Source of the DNA: Pantoea sp. AS-PWVM4
GTDB lineage: Bacteria > Pseudomonadota > Gammaproteobacteria > Enterobacterales > Enterobacteriaceae
Assembly (NCBI RefSeq): GCF_000468095.1
Contig: NZ_ASZC01000003.1
Location: forward strand, 186,001 to 250,000
Direction of reading: 5' to 3'
Length of the DNA stretch: 64,000 nt
The notes under the pieces are model-generated. The model was not told where the DNA came from. It worked only from the letters and a program-made list of their open reading frames with translations, and ran no database searches. Both the position numbers and the translations under genes were made by a program. Below, piece by piece: positions 1 to 8,303 of this stretch (positions within the stretch are counted from its first letter, which is position 1; the number at the start of each line of letters is the position of its first letter).

Positions 1-1
1 G

Positions 2-790
2 TTGGTGCGCTTACAGCCAGACATGCTGATCATATCGGCGGAGGTGGGCGAACGCCAACTAGGGCATCTTAAGTCGATTACCACCATGACCGGTTGCCAG
101 ACGTATTGTTTACCTGAGGCTGGCATTAATCAGCAAGCGGTCCAGGGACTGTTGCATGCCGATTGGCTCGCTGGCTGGCTGGTACGCAACGAAGAGTTAA
201 AACTCTGGCTGCAAAAACGTAAGCAAACGGTCTATTCCCTGCCATCGTTGGTGGTCATGCCAAAACTTCAGTCAGGAGTCGCCCCACGCGGCACGAAACT
301 GCGGGTCTTATGTGACACTCTGCAATTAAGTGATGCTGAAAAGCGCTTCTTTGCCCCTGTCATCAACGAAACCGCGGGATTTATCGATTGGGTCATTCGT
401 GGCGATGTTCCCGCCGGTTGGTTTGCCGGTGTGAGTGAAATACATCGAACGCACTCTGTGCTAGTGAACGCTGATGACATCATATCCCTGCAAGTCAATC
501 TGGCGGTGCTGTTTCGTCTCAACAATGATGAAAACCGCTTCAAAGATAATTTGCCCCTGCTGCATTACCAGGCGGCTTCGCTTCCGGTGTTGTGCAGTGA
601 GCATATCGCGTTGGCACACGGCGGGTCAGTAACAGCGATAAGGAATAAAGACAATGTTTGGATTACTCGCTTACGTGAATGGCATCAGAACGTTGAGCCA
701 GCAGTGGTGTCGCCAGTAAACCGCGAAAACCAGTTAACGACAAACACGCTTGCGACCTTTTGGCAGCAGGCCGGTGTAGATCTCCAATAA
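2..790 (+). CDS. Possible glycosyltransferase, 3' part only
   Basis: The frame is open from the left edge, so the 5' end is missing and 262 residues are visible. I do not recognise the family with certainty. The segment at about residues 178-200 (KDNLPLLHYQAASLPVLCSE) resembles the donor-binding region of GT4-type glycosyltransferases, where a Lys, a Tyr-Ala pair and a Leu-Pro-Val run recur. There are no membrane segments or signal peptide in the visible part. It ends 34 bases before a sugar aminotransferase on the same strand, so the two are probably co-transcribed and act on the same nucleotide sugar or glycan. Being close to fliA, it could decorate flagellin; this is inference. It could also be a carbohydrate-binding or polysaccharide export protein. 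Confidence 0.45.
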   Translation: MVRLQPDMLIISAEVGERQLGHLKSITTMTGCQTYCLPEAGINQQAVQGLLHADWLAGWLVRNEELKLWLQKRKQTVYSLPSLVVMPKLQSGVAPRGTKLRVLCDTLQLSDAEKRFFAPVINETAGFIDWVIRGDVPAGWFAGVSEIHRTHSVLVNADDIISLQVNLAVLFRLNNDENRFKDNLPLLHYQAASLPVLCSEHIALAHGGSVTAIRNKDNVWITRLREWHQNVEPAVVSPVNRENQLTTNTLATFWQQAGVDLQ

Positions 791-824
791 CCGTGACACA
801 TTACTTTGCCCGCAGGGGGCCTCG

Positions 825-1976
825 ATGAAAAAAATCGCGCCACATTACGACAACAAAAATATTCTGGTGACCAGCCCCTTACTGCCGCCACTGGAGGAGT
901 TTATTCCTTACCTCGAAAATATCTGGCAGAGCAAATACCTGACCAACGGTGGCCCGTATCACCAGGCCCTGGAAGCTGCGCTGGCAGAATACCTGGGCGT
1001 GAAACATATCTGCTTATTTTCTAATGGTACGCTGGCGTTGATGACCGCGTTACAGGCGCTGCGTATTGATGGTGAGGTGATCACCACACCATACTCCTTT
1101 GTGGCGACCTCACATTCGTTGTTGTGGAACGGCATCAAGCCGGTGTTTGTCGATATCGATCCTCAGACCTGTAACCTCGACCCGGCTAAAATTGAGGCGG
1201 CAATTACGCCGAAAACCAGCGCCATCATGCCTGTGCATTGCTACGGCCTGCCGTGTGACACCGATGCGATTCAGCGCATTGCCGATACCTATGGCTTACG
1301 CGTGATTTATGACGCGGCCCACGCTTTTGCCGTGAAACGCGAAGGGGTCAGCATCCTGAATCATGGTGATTTATCGGTGCTGAGTTTCCATGCCACGAAG
1401 GTGTTTAATACCTTCGAAGGCGGTGCGATTATTTGCCCGGATGAGAAGATTAAACGTCGCATTGATTATCTGAAGAACTTTGGTTTTGCTGATGAAACAA
1501 CGGTCGTAGCGGCGGGCATCAACGGCAAAATGAGCGAATTCCAGGCAGCCTTTGGTATGTTGCAGCTAAAGCATGTGGATGCCGCGTTTGGTGTGCGTCA
1601 GCGAATTTATCAACGCTATGCTGAGGCGTTAGCCGCGGTGCCAGGGGTATCGTTGTTGCAGGCGGATGCGCAAACCGAATGGAATTACGCCTACTGCCCG
1701 CTGTTTATCCACCCGGAACACTTTCCACTGACGCGCGACCAGCTTTATCAACAGATGAAGGACGCAGGGATTTACGCCCGTCGCTACTTCTATCCACTGA
1801 TTTCGCAGTTCCCGATGTATAAAGGTTATGAGTCGTCTCATCCTGACAATCTGCCGGTTGCCAGTGCCACTTCCCAGCAGGTGCTGTGCCTGCCGATCCA
1901 TCCCACGCTGACCGAGACAGAGCAAGCGCGCATTATTGATATTGTGTTGGCAGCCAGTCAGACCGCGGCGGCCTGA
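825..1976 (+). CDS. DegT/DnrJ/EryC1/StrS sugar aminotransferase, VioA-like
   Basis: PLP-dependent aminotransferase of 383 residues, full length for the family, acting on a nucleotide-linked keto sugar in the cytoplasm. The PLP-binding lysine is Lys192 in SFHATKVFNTFEGG, and the cofactor-contacting DAAHA lies at 163-167. The N-terminal pattern (LPPLEEFIPYLENIW, then YLTNGGPYHQALE) recalls VioA-type enzymes that make dTDP-4-amino-4,6-dideoxyglucose, a sugar used in flagellin glycans of Pseudomonas and in some O antigens. The exact substrate cannot be read from sequence, so VioA is a suggestion only. The ATG is preceded by a purine-rich CAGGGGGC. It follows the possible glycosyltransferase gene by 34 bases and is convergent with the oxidoreductase gene. 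Confidence 0.85.
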   Translation: MKKIAPHYDNKNILVTSPLLPPLEEFIPYLENIWQSKYLTNGGPYHQALEAALAEYLGVKHICLFSNGTLALMTALQALRIDGEVITTPYSFVATSHSLLWNGIKPVFVDIDPQTCNLDPAKIEAAITPKTSAIMPVHCYGLPCDTDAIQRIADTYGLRVIYDAAHAFAVKREGVSILNHGDLSVLSFHATKVFNTFEGGAIICPDEKIKRRIDYLKNFGFADETTVVAAGINGKMSEFQAAFGMLQLKHVDAAFGVRQRIYQRYAEALAAVPGVSLLQADAQTEWNYAYCPLFIHPEHFPLTRDQLYQQMKDAGIYARRYFYPLISQFPMYKGYESSHPDNLPVASATSQQVLCLPIHPTLTETEQARIIDIVLAASQTAAA

Positions 1977-1981
1977 GAACG

Positions 1982-2003
1982 GCTCCCCCCGAAAGGGGGG
2001 AGC
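1982..2003. terminator. Stem-loop between convergent genes
   Basis: A nine-base-pair stem (GCTCCCCCC / GGGGGGAGC) with a GAAA tetraloop lies six bases after the aminotransferase stop and fifteen before the oxidoreductase stop. There is no clear T run on either side, so termination in both directions is likely from stem strength but not certain. Confidence 0.6.
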
Positions 2004-2017
2004 AAAGTGTTAGCGCA

Positions 2018-3163
2018 TTAACCGGTCGCAGTGGCGGGATGGGAAAGCAAGTCCAGCAGCGTTACTGGCTGGTGTAACGTGGCACTGCGTTGGGCTTTTT
2101 CGAGAAAATTCAGCCCGCTCAGTGCCGTATCAATACCCTGACTGTAGTCGTTGTGTTCGCCACGTAAACTCTGGGCGATATCCGCATAGTAGTTAGCAAA
2201 GGCTTCGATAAATCCAGCCGGATGACCTGCCTTGAAGCGGCAGTAGCGTGGCAGGTTAGCGATGCGGTTGGCATTATCGGTACGGTCAATCAAAGTGACC
2301 TGGCCGTGCACATTGCTGAGTTTCAGGGTTTCCGGTTCCACCTGTAACCACTCTGCGCTACCTTTATCGCCCATGACCCGGATACGTAAGCCATTGCGGT
2401 AACCCAGCGCCGCCTTGCCGTACCAATACTGGCATACCAGACCATCTTCATAGCGGGAAACGGCATGAACGGTGTCGATAATGTTGGGTAACGTCGTGAA
2501 GTGGCTATTGATCGCATAGACATCGGTCGCCCGACGTTGCGCAATAAAATCCACTAACTGATGCACATGAACACCGAGATCGAGCGATACCGTGGGGATC
2601 ACGCCGTCGGACTGACGCCAGCTTTGTGGCCGTGCGACATCCCCGGCCATATTGCGACGGCTAAAGCCCTCCTGCGGCATCTCTACCAGGATCTGCTGGA
2701 TATTCCCCAGCTCGCCATCGGCAATACGCTGGCGCAGCTCGCGCACCATTGGGTAACCGCTGTAGTTATAGGTAACAAACAGGCGGCCACCAGTACGTTG
2801 CAGGGCGTGACTGACCACCAGCGCGCTGGCGACTGACTCCACCAATGCCTTTTCACATATCACCGCGACACCATATTCAAGGCAGCGCACGATGACGTCG
2901 AGATGATGCGGCGTAGGCAGTAGAATCACCACCGCATCCAGTTGTGAATGTTCTGCTGCCAGCAACGCTTCATAATGGTCGTACAGACGATCGGTGGCGA
3001 TGCCCCAGATCTGCGCTGTTTGTTGATTTATCTGTGCATCGCGGCTGAAACAGCCAGCGACCAGATGGAATTCACCATCCATCTGGGCGGCAATTTTGTG
3101 GGTCTGGCCGATGGCGGAATTGATGCCGCCACCAAGGAAGGCAATCCTGAGTGGTTGGGTCAT
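2018..3163 (-). CDS. Gfo/Idh/MocA family NAD(P)-dependent oxidoreductase
   Basis: Soluble dehydrogenase of 381 residues. A Rossmann start (RIAFLGGGINSA, residues 6-17) leads into the family hallmark region, where CEKALVES stands in for the usual EKP motif. This is followed by a C-terminal alpha/beta domain typical of sugar and inositol dehydrogenases. The Pro of EKP is replaced by Ala, which does not by itself abolish activity. The substrate is unknown. The ATG overlaps the stop of the upstream ATP-grasp gene by four bases (ATGA), indicating translational coupling. Together with the facing aminotransferase it suggests synthesis of a modified sugar or sugar-amino-acid conjugate. Confidence 0.85.
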   Translation of the reverse strand: MTQPLRIAFLGGGINSAIGQTHKIAAQMDGEFHLVAGCFSRDAQINQQTAQIWGIATDRLYDHYEALLAAEHSQLDAVVILLPTPHHLDVIVRCLEYGVAVICEKALVESVASALVVSHALQRTGGRLFVTYNYSGYPMVRELRQRIADGELGNIQQILVEMPQEGFSRRNMAGDVARPQSWRQSDGVIPTVSLDLGVHVHQLVDFIAQRRATDVYAINSHFTTLPNIIDTVHAVSRYEDGLVCQYWYGKAALGYRNGLRIRVMGDKGSAEWLQVEPETLKLSNVHGQVTLIDRTDNANRIANLPRYCRFKAGHPAGFIEAFANYYADIAQSLRGEHNDYSQGIDTALSGLNFLEKAQRSATLHQPVTLLDLLSHPATATG

Positions 3164-4341
3164 GACTTTCTCTCCTGTTGCATCGGGGGATTAAGATACT
3201 GGTTCAGATGCGGCGTCAGTTGCGCCAGCCTGGTCAGGCTGTCGCACTCGGCAAACACCAATCCTGCGCGGTCGCGCGGAGCGGCTTCCAGTGCATCGCC
3301 CGGTAACTTGAGGGGGATGACATCGAGTATTTTTGCCGGTAACGCAGCAAAGTGAAAACCCGCGAAACGGGTTGCTTCGGCGACGGAGACGGTATGACGG
3401 GCGATAAAGCGCTGGCGTACCGGGCGGCGTTGGTCAAAGTGGTCATCAATATTGATAAAGGGTGCGACAAAATGGCTGCTGTAAGGCACACCGGTCGACA
3501 GGCTGATCAGGCGGCTATAGAGATCGCCAGGACAACGTCGTGTCAGTTCAATCAACCAAAAATCGTTGCCGTCGGTCATAAACTGGGTGTGTAGCAGGCC
3601 ATCACACAGACCGAGCTGTGACGTTAACGTCGCCAGACAATCGCTGACGCGATCCTGTAATGTGCGGCTCAGTTGCGTGGTGAGAGAACTGCTGTTGACT
3701 TGCCACGGATAAACGGTGCAAAACTCATCGACATAAAATTCGCAGACGATTTCACCGTTACGAATAAAGGCGGAGTGGCTGTGCAGCGTGCCATTAATAA
3801 ACTGCTCAATTAACGCTTCACCGCTACGTGAAGCCTGTTGAGCAGCGAGGAAAGCAACAGCTAACTGTTCGCGTTCAGAGATATGGGTAATCCCTAATCC
3901 GCTGTAGGCGTCAACTGGCTTAACGATCAGCGGTAAAGACAATTCATTGCTTTCGCTTAACTGCTGTACCGCTGCTGGCACCGGGAAATGGTTAGCCTGT
4001 GCCCATTGGCGAAACTGATCCTTCTGGAACAACGTATCGGCAACATCCGGAGTGTCGAATCCGGAAAAACCAAGTTGTTCTGCGACCCGTGAGCCGGCGA
4101 GATAAGAGACATCCGTGACGCCGGGCAGCAGGGCTGAAATGCCCCATTCGCGACACAGGTCAATGACTTGCTGCACGTCACCATAGTTAACAGGACTGCT
4201 GTCATCTGCAAAACGATGGCCAGGGTCTTGGGTTTTGCTGCCGCACACCGCCGTGCGGTAACCGTGCTGGCGTAATACATCCAGAAAGGGCAGTGAGGCG
4301 AATCCCGCATCAAGCAGCAGCGCCCGGGAGGGTGAAGACAT
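3160..4341 (-). CDS. ATP-grasp ligase, carbamoyl-phosphate-synthase-like fold
   Basis: A 393-residue protein with the ATP-grasp layout: an N-terminal pre-ATP-grasp domain (LLDAGFASLPFLDVLRQHG), the central nucleotide-binding segment LPLIVKPVDAYSGLGI, and the metal-binding end at FWLIELTRRCPGDLYS with a conserved Glu and Arg pair. Such enzymes join a carboxylate to an amine or thiol using ATP. A partner substrate cannot be assigned; the adjoining oxidoreductase and sugar aminotransferase suggest it acylates an amino sugar with an amino or hydroxy acid. The ATG at 4341 is preferred over an upstream TTG at 4350 because AAGG lies nine bases before it. It is the first gene of a two-gene minus-strand operon. 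Confidence 0.75.
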   Translation of the reverse strand: MSSPSRALLLDAGFASLPFLDVLRQHGYRTAVCGSKTQDPGHRFADDSSPVNYGDVQQVIDLCREWGISALLPGVTDVSYLAGSRVAEQLGFSGFDTPDVADTLFQKDQFRQWAQANHFPVPAAVQQLSESNELSLPLIVKPVDAYSGLGITHISEREQLAVAFLAAQQASRSGEALIEQFINGTLHSHSAFIRNGEIVCEFYVDEFCTVYPWQVNSSSLTTQLSRTLQDRVSDCLATLTSQLGLCDGLLHTQFMTDGNDFWLIELTRRCPGDLYSRLISLSTGVPYSSHFVAPFINIDDHFDQRRPVRQRFIARHTVSVAEATRFAGFHFAALPAKILDVIPLKLPGDALEAAPRDRAGLVFAECDSLTRLAQLTPHLNQYLNPPMQQERKS

Positions 4342-4697
4342 GGCGTCCAACCTTAGCCTGAGTAAATTTAACCGTCTTATTTTATTCAGGCTTGGGTCAG
4401 TGCAATGGCATAAACAGACAGGGTTTTTGGCTCAATTTGCCTTTTTCAACACGTTTGCTTCCAGCAGTAGAGGGACCACCTCGCTTAAACGGGCGCGCCA
4501 ATCCGAAGACGGGAAGCCCAGTTCGTCCAGACGTAAACTGCACAGGACTGAATTGCGTGGGCGCTTTGCCGGTGATGGCCACTGTTCGCTACCATAAAAA
4601 AGTAACCAACCTGTTACAGAACCCTGCAAATCTGCCGATAACTCCCTTCAGAATCACACGAATTTTTGCCGTACTTTTTCCATTTTCTGGGGTGTCT
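4342..4697. other. Intergenic region between divergent ATP-grasp and HNH genes
   Basis: This 356-base gap carries no convincing gene; short open frames on both strands have no recognisable product or ribosome site. It must hold the promoter for the minus-strand ATP-grasp operon, which I could not place. Its right part contains the FliA-type promoter listed separately. Confidence 0.6.
4615..4641 (+). promoter_or_regulatory. Candidate sigma-28 (FliA) promoter of the HNH gene
   Basis: TACAGAAC (4615-4622), eleven bases, then GCCGATAA (4634-4641). The flagellar sigma factor recognises TAAAGTTT-N11-GCCGATAA, so the -10 match is perfect, the spacing exact and the -35 element about 4 of 8. The -35 octamer differs at one base from that of the fliA candidate promoter (TACAGAAT). 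It ends 56 bases before the HNH start codon. Confidence 0.6.
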
Positions 4698-5666
4698 ATG
4701 CGCTTCAATTATGACTTGTTACCCGGTGAGCTACTGACTTTCGAAGAGATCGCGTTGCGCTACATGCAGCAAAATCCTGATGAGAAAGAGCTTACCGCCC
4801 GTGGGTTGCTGAGCCCGTCAACCAGCTATCGCAATTTGGTGATCCGCGCGGTGTTCGCTCAGCAGGAGATCAATAGCCCGATCGAGGATCTGCTGTTTGT
4901 CTCGGACGACAACGAACGCAAAAACTATCTGCGTCGCTTTGAGCATTACCTGAAGAACCAGCAGGCTTTCCTCTATTTCCGCCGCACTGACGAAATAAAG
5001 AAAGAAAATCGCTGGAAGGTCGTCGGGGAAACCCGCGTTTACGCGATGCTCGATCCCCATTCGGCAGAGGCGCAGAACCTGCTGGCAAGCCGTGGCTTTA
5101 AGCTGGTGCTGATGCGCCAGAATGAAGACGACGAATATTGGCAGTTGTTCGACCCACAGGCTCATCCCTGTTTTCCATTATCGCGCAAGGTGCAATTCCT
5201 GGTAGTGCTGAGTACACCGCAACATAAAGTCCCGATTGCGGTGATGCCCGGTACTGAAGTCGGCAGGCGGGTTAAAGCGCGAGTATTCCAGCGTGCCAGT
5301 CAGGCCGAGTTTAGCGCGGCGGTTAAAGCGCGCTACGGCGCTTGCGTAATTACTGGCACGCGATTGACTGAACGACACAGCTGGCCGTGGGTCGAAGCCT
5401 GTCATATCGATACTCAGGAAAATGAAGAAGGATTTCTCGCCGATAACAGCGTGGATAACGGTTTGTTCCTGCGTAGTGACTTACAGCGGCTATTTATTAA
5501 CCGCATGTTAAGCATCGATGCGGAAACCGGTCAGGTGGTGTTCAACGCGCAACTTGAAAGCGATGGCAACATTAGCCCTTTCTATCAGTCGCTTGAGGGG
5601 AAAACCTGCGTGTTATGGGACAACGTACCGCCCGGCACGCGCCAGCGCCTGCGTAATCTGCGTTAG
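4698..5666 (+). CDS. HNH-domain protein with altered last catalytic position
   Basis: A 322-residue soluble protein. The C-terminal part (about 212-275) has the HNH_2-type layout: Cys216 in ACVITG, the EACHI segment with His236, and N254-G255 in the VDNGLFLRS block. Family members usually continue with LHRLFD; here the sequence is LQRLFI, so the final metal-binding His is Gln263. The N-terminal 200 residues are unlike anything I recognise. The start ATG at 4698 matches a natural beginning (MRFNYDLLPGELLTFEEIA); a longer open frame upstream is not needed. It lies between sugar genes and fliA, with a FliA-type promoter in front. Nuclease activity is uncertain because of the His loss; it may be a degenerate or regulatory DNA-binding protein. 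Confidence 0.7.
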   Translation: MRFNYDLLPGELLTFEEIALRYMQQNPDEKELTARGLLSPSTSYRNLVIRAVFAQQEINSPIEDLLFVSDDNERKNYLRRFEHYLKNQQAFLYFRRTDEIKKENRWKVVGETRVYAMLDPHSAEAQNLLASRGFKLVLMRQNEDDEYWQLFDPQAHPCFPLSRKVQFLVVLSTPQHKVPIAVMPGTEVGRRVKARVFQRASQAEFSAAVKARYGACVITGTRLTERHSWPWVEACHIDTQENEEGFLADNSVDNGLFLRSDLQRLFINRMLSIDAETGQVVFNAQLESDGNISPFYQSLEGKTCVLWDNVPPGTRQRLRNLR

Positions 5667-5757
5667 GGAAGTCTTGGGTGGCGGCCTGCTGTGCCGCCAT
5701 CAATTACAAATTGAAATAACCGCGCTTTGCCCGCCTATTCCTCCAATCAAAACGCCC

Positions 5758-5784
5758 TACAGAATTAGATAATCATGCCGATAA
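5758..5784 (+). promoter_or_regulatory. Candidate sigma-28 autoregulatory promoter of fliA
   Basis: TACAGAAT (5758-5765), eleven bases, then GCCGATAA (5777-5784), ending 24 bases before the fliA start. A perfect -10 and correct spacing support FliA-dependent autoregulation, which is established for E. coli and Salmonella fliA. A FlhDC-dependent sigma-70 promoter is also expected but not identified. Confidence 0.75.
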
Positions 5785-5808
5785 CTTTATTAACGCAGGG
5801 TAGTCAAC

Positions 5809-6531
5809 GTGAACGATCTCTATACCGCCGATGGCGTGATGGATAAACATTCGCTCTGGCAGCGCTACGTTCCTCTGGTGCGGCATGAAGCGCTTCGCCT
5901 ACAGGTACGGTTGCCCGCCAGCGTTGAGCTTGACGATCTGTTGCAGGCCGGTGGCATTGGCTTACTGAATGCCGTGGAACGCTACGACGCGTTACAGGGC
6001 ACCGCCTTTACCACCTACGCCGTGCAGCGTATCCGGGGAGCAATGCTGGATGAATTGCGCAGTCGCGACTGGGCACCTCGTAGCGTACGCCGTAATGCGC
6101 GCGAAGTGGCTGGCGCCATGCATCAGGTAGAGCAAGCGATGGGGCGCGCGGCTACCGAGCAGGAAGTGGCTGATCAATTGAATGTTTCGCTGGAGGAGTA
6201 TCGGCAGATTCTGCTCGATACCAACAACAGCCAACTCTTCTCCTACGACGAGTATCGGGAAGAACACGGTGACAGCGCAGAGCTGGTGACGGAAGGGCAT
6301 GAAGAAGCCAACCCGCTTCATCAACTGATGGAAGGGAATCTGCGTGAGCGCGTAATTGAAGCGATCGAGGCATTGCCCGAGCGTGAAAAATTAGTGCTGA
6401 CACTGTACTACCAGGAAGAACTGAACCTGAAGGAGATTGGCGCGGTGCTGGAAGTGGGCGAATCCCGCGTCAGCCAACTGCACAGTCAGGCGATCAAACG
6501 CCTGCGTGCCCGTTTAACGGGAGCGCGCTGA
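5809..6531 (+). CDS. fliA: Flagellar sigma factor 28, FliA
   Basis: RNA polymerase sigma-28 of 240 residues, which directs late flagellar, motor and chemotaxis genes and is held inactive by the anti-sigma FlgM until the hook is complete. Region 2 (LDDLLQAGGIGLLNAVERYD), region 3 and region 4 (LNLKEIGAVLEVGESRVSQL, the -35-binding helix-turn-helix) are all intact and nearly identical to E. coli FliA. Translation starts at GTG, as in E. coli (first residues MNDLYTADGVMDKHSLW). fliZ follows after 49 bases on the same strand, the usual fliAZ arrangement. Confidence 0.98.
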   Translation: MNDLYTADGVMDKHSLWQRYVPLVRHEALRLQVRLPASVELDDLLQAGGIGLLNAVERYDALQGTAFTTYAVQRIRGAMLDELRSRDWAPRSVRRNAREVAGAMHQVEQAMGRAATEQEVADQLNVSLEEYRQILLDTNNSQLFSYDEYREEHGDSAELVTEGHEEANPLHQLMEGNLRERVIEAIEALPEREKLVLTLYYQEELNLKEIGAVLEVGESRVSQLHSQAIKRLRARLTGAR

Positions 6532-6580
6532 CAGAATCAGTTCCTGGGGATCCAAAAAAAATAAAACCGGGGACTCAGCA

Positions 6581-7084
6581 ATGGGAGCCAAATCCAAAGC
6601 CAGACCTTTAAGTCGCTACCTTAAAGACTACAAGCACAGCCAAAGCAATTGTTCACATTGTGGCAAGGTTCTTGACCGTATGGCGTTAGTGTTCCGCGGC
6701 CAGATCATCAATAAAGAGGCCATTGCTCGCATGGACCAAATGATTGACGATCAGGTGTGGATGAAACTCCAGCCGGAATTGACTGCGTTGTGCCGTTTTT
6801 GCAGCGATATTTTTTGTAATACTCATCCGAATTACTTCGATATCATGGCGTTCAAGCAATACCTCTTTGAACAGACTGAGATGAGTCACAGCACCATCCG
6901 CGAATACGTGGTGCGTTTACGTCGACTCGATGACATGCTCAAGGCGAAAAATTTCCCGGCAGAACGTTTGCGGGGCAACAGCTGGCATGAGTGTCTGGAG
7001 AACGATTTACCTGATGCCGGTAATAATAATTACCGCATCGCTTTGCGTAAATATGACCAGTTTTTAGGCTGGCAGCGCAGCTAA
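6581..7084 (+). CDS. fliZ: Flagellar regulator FliZ
   Basis: A 167-residue regulator. FliZ binds DNA at sigma-S-type promoters and antagonises the stationary-phase sigma factor, favouring motility; in Salmonella it also raises FlhDC activity. The start (MGAKSKARPLSRYLKDYKHS) and a cysteine pair (SNCSHC) are characteristic. The middle and C-terminal part resembles the N-terminal SAM-like domain of tyrosine recombinases, without catalytic residues. Co-transcribed with fliA. Confidence 0.95.
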   Translation: MGAKSKARPLSRYLKDYKHSQSNCSHCGKVLDRMALVFRGQIINKEAIARMDQMIDDQVWMKLQPELTALCRFCSDIFCNTHPNYFDIMAFKQYLFEQTEMSHSTIREYVVRLRRLDDMLKAKNFPAERLRGNSWHECLENDLPDAGNNNYRIALRKYDQFLGWQRS

Positions 7085-7131
7085 CTGTGATCCTCCCCCT
7101 GTTGTTGTCGAAGACGCCAGCAACAGGGACT

Positions 7132-7160
7132 GCACCCGGTGAATTCCGGGTGCGACTTTT
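7132..7160 (+). terminator. Probable terminator after fliAZ
   Basis: An eight-base-pair stem (GCACCCGG / CCGGGTGC) with a six-base loop is followed by GACTTTT. A weaker inverted repeat (CCCTGTTG / CAACAGGG) precedes it. It separates fliZ from dcyD. Confidence 0.6.
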
Positions 7161-7215
7161 CTCATCTTCTGCAACACTGTAAGAATAATTGCAATTTGCC
7201 CGAATGGAGGCTGCA

Positions 7216-8202
7216 TTGTCCTTACATCTTTTGCACCAATTCCCTCGTCTTGAGCTGCTGGGTGCGCCCACGCCGCTAGAGCATTTGCCCCGTCTTTCTG
7301 ACTATCTTGGGCGTGATATTTTCATTAAACGTGATGATTTCACCCCGGTGGCGCTCGGTGGTAACAAGCTACGCAAACTCGAATTCCTCGCGGCCGATGC
7401 GCTGCGCGAAGGCGCGGATGTGCTGCTGACGGCGGGTGCAATACAATCTAACCACGTACGTCAGACGGCGGCAGTGGCGGCACGTCTTGGTCTGAAGTGC
7501 GTGGCGTTGCTGGAAAACCCGATTGGCACCACGGCACAAAACTACCTGAGTAACGGCAACCGACTGCTGTTGGACCTGATGGACGTCGAGGTGGTGATGG
7601 TCGATGCGTTGCATAATCCGACGGCACAGTTGGCGGAGCAGGCTGAACGTCTCGAAGCACAGGGTTTTCGTCCTTATGTGGTGCCGGTGGGCGGTTCCAA
7701 TGCGCTGGGTGCACTCGGTTATGTGGAATGTGCCCAGGAAATTGCGCATCAAAGCGAAGGCGTGGTGGATTTTGCCGCCGTGGTGGTGGCATCCGGCAGT
7801 GCCGGTACCCATGCTGGCCTGGCGGTTGGTCTGGAGCAACTGCTGCCGGACAGCGAGCTGGTGGGTGTGACGGTGTCGCGCAAAGTGGCAGATCAACTGC
7901 CCGTGGTTGAGCGCATCCGCACGGCACTGGCGCAGCAGTTGGAGGTTGCAGCGCGCGCGCCCATTACGCTGTGGGATGAATATTATGCTCCACGCTATGG
8001 CGAACCGAACGAAGAGGGGATGGAGGCGGTGAAGCTGCTGGCGCGGCTGGAAGGCATCATGCTTGACCCGGTGTATACCGGAAAAGCGATGGCCGGTTTG
8101 ATTGACGGCATCAGCCAGAACCGTTTCCGTCGTGAAGGCCCGTTGTTATTTGTCCATACCGGCGGATCACCCGCGTTATTTGCTTATCATCCTTCGGTCT
8201 GA
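7216..8202 (+). CDS. dcyD: D-cysteine desulfhydrase
   Basis: PLP enzyme of 328 residues that degrades D-cysteine to pyruvate, hydrogen sulfide and ammonia. The fold-type II lysine lies in [11 protein letters not shown], followed by [15 protein letters not shown] and the glycine-rich phosphate-binding [14 protein letters not shown], all as in E. coli DcyD. I place the start at TTG 7216: GGAGG lies five bases upstream and the product then begins [15 protein letters not shown], aligned with E. coli and of the same length; the in-frame ATG at 7204 lies before that ribosome site. It precedes the cystine importer genes, so it serves cysteine and sulfur recovery. Confidence 0.95.
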   Translation: MSLHLLHQFPRLELLGAPTPLEHLPRLSDYLGRDIFIKRDDFTPVALGGNKLRKLEFLAADALREGADVLLTAGAIQSNHVRQTAAVAARLGLKCVALLENPIGTTAQNYLSNGNRLLLDLMDVEVVMVDALHNPTAQLAEQAERLEAQGFRPYVVPVGGSNALGALGYVECAQEIAHQSEGVVDFAAVVVASGSAGTHAGLAVGLEQLLPDSELVGVTVSRKVADQLPVVERIRTALAQQLEVAARAPITLWDEYYAPRYGEPNEEGMEAVKLLARLEGIMLDPVYTGKAMAGLIDGISQNRFRREGPLLFVHTGGSPALFAYHPSV

Positions 8203-8303
8203 GACGCAGGTAAAAAAAGGTTTATAATCCGGCCGTTATTTGCCTGACCCGGTGAAATAACGCACACAACACACACAACTCACAAATAATAAATGGGGTA
8301 TTT

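Noticed and set aside
5439-5446. GCCGATAA inside the HNH gene as another FliA promoter
   Set aside because: The expected -35 octamer eleven bases upstream does not match.
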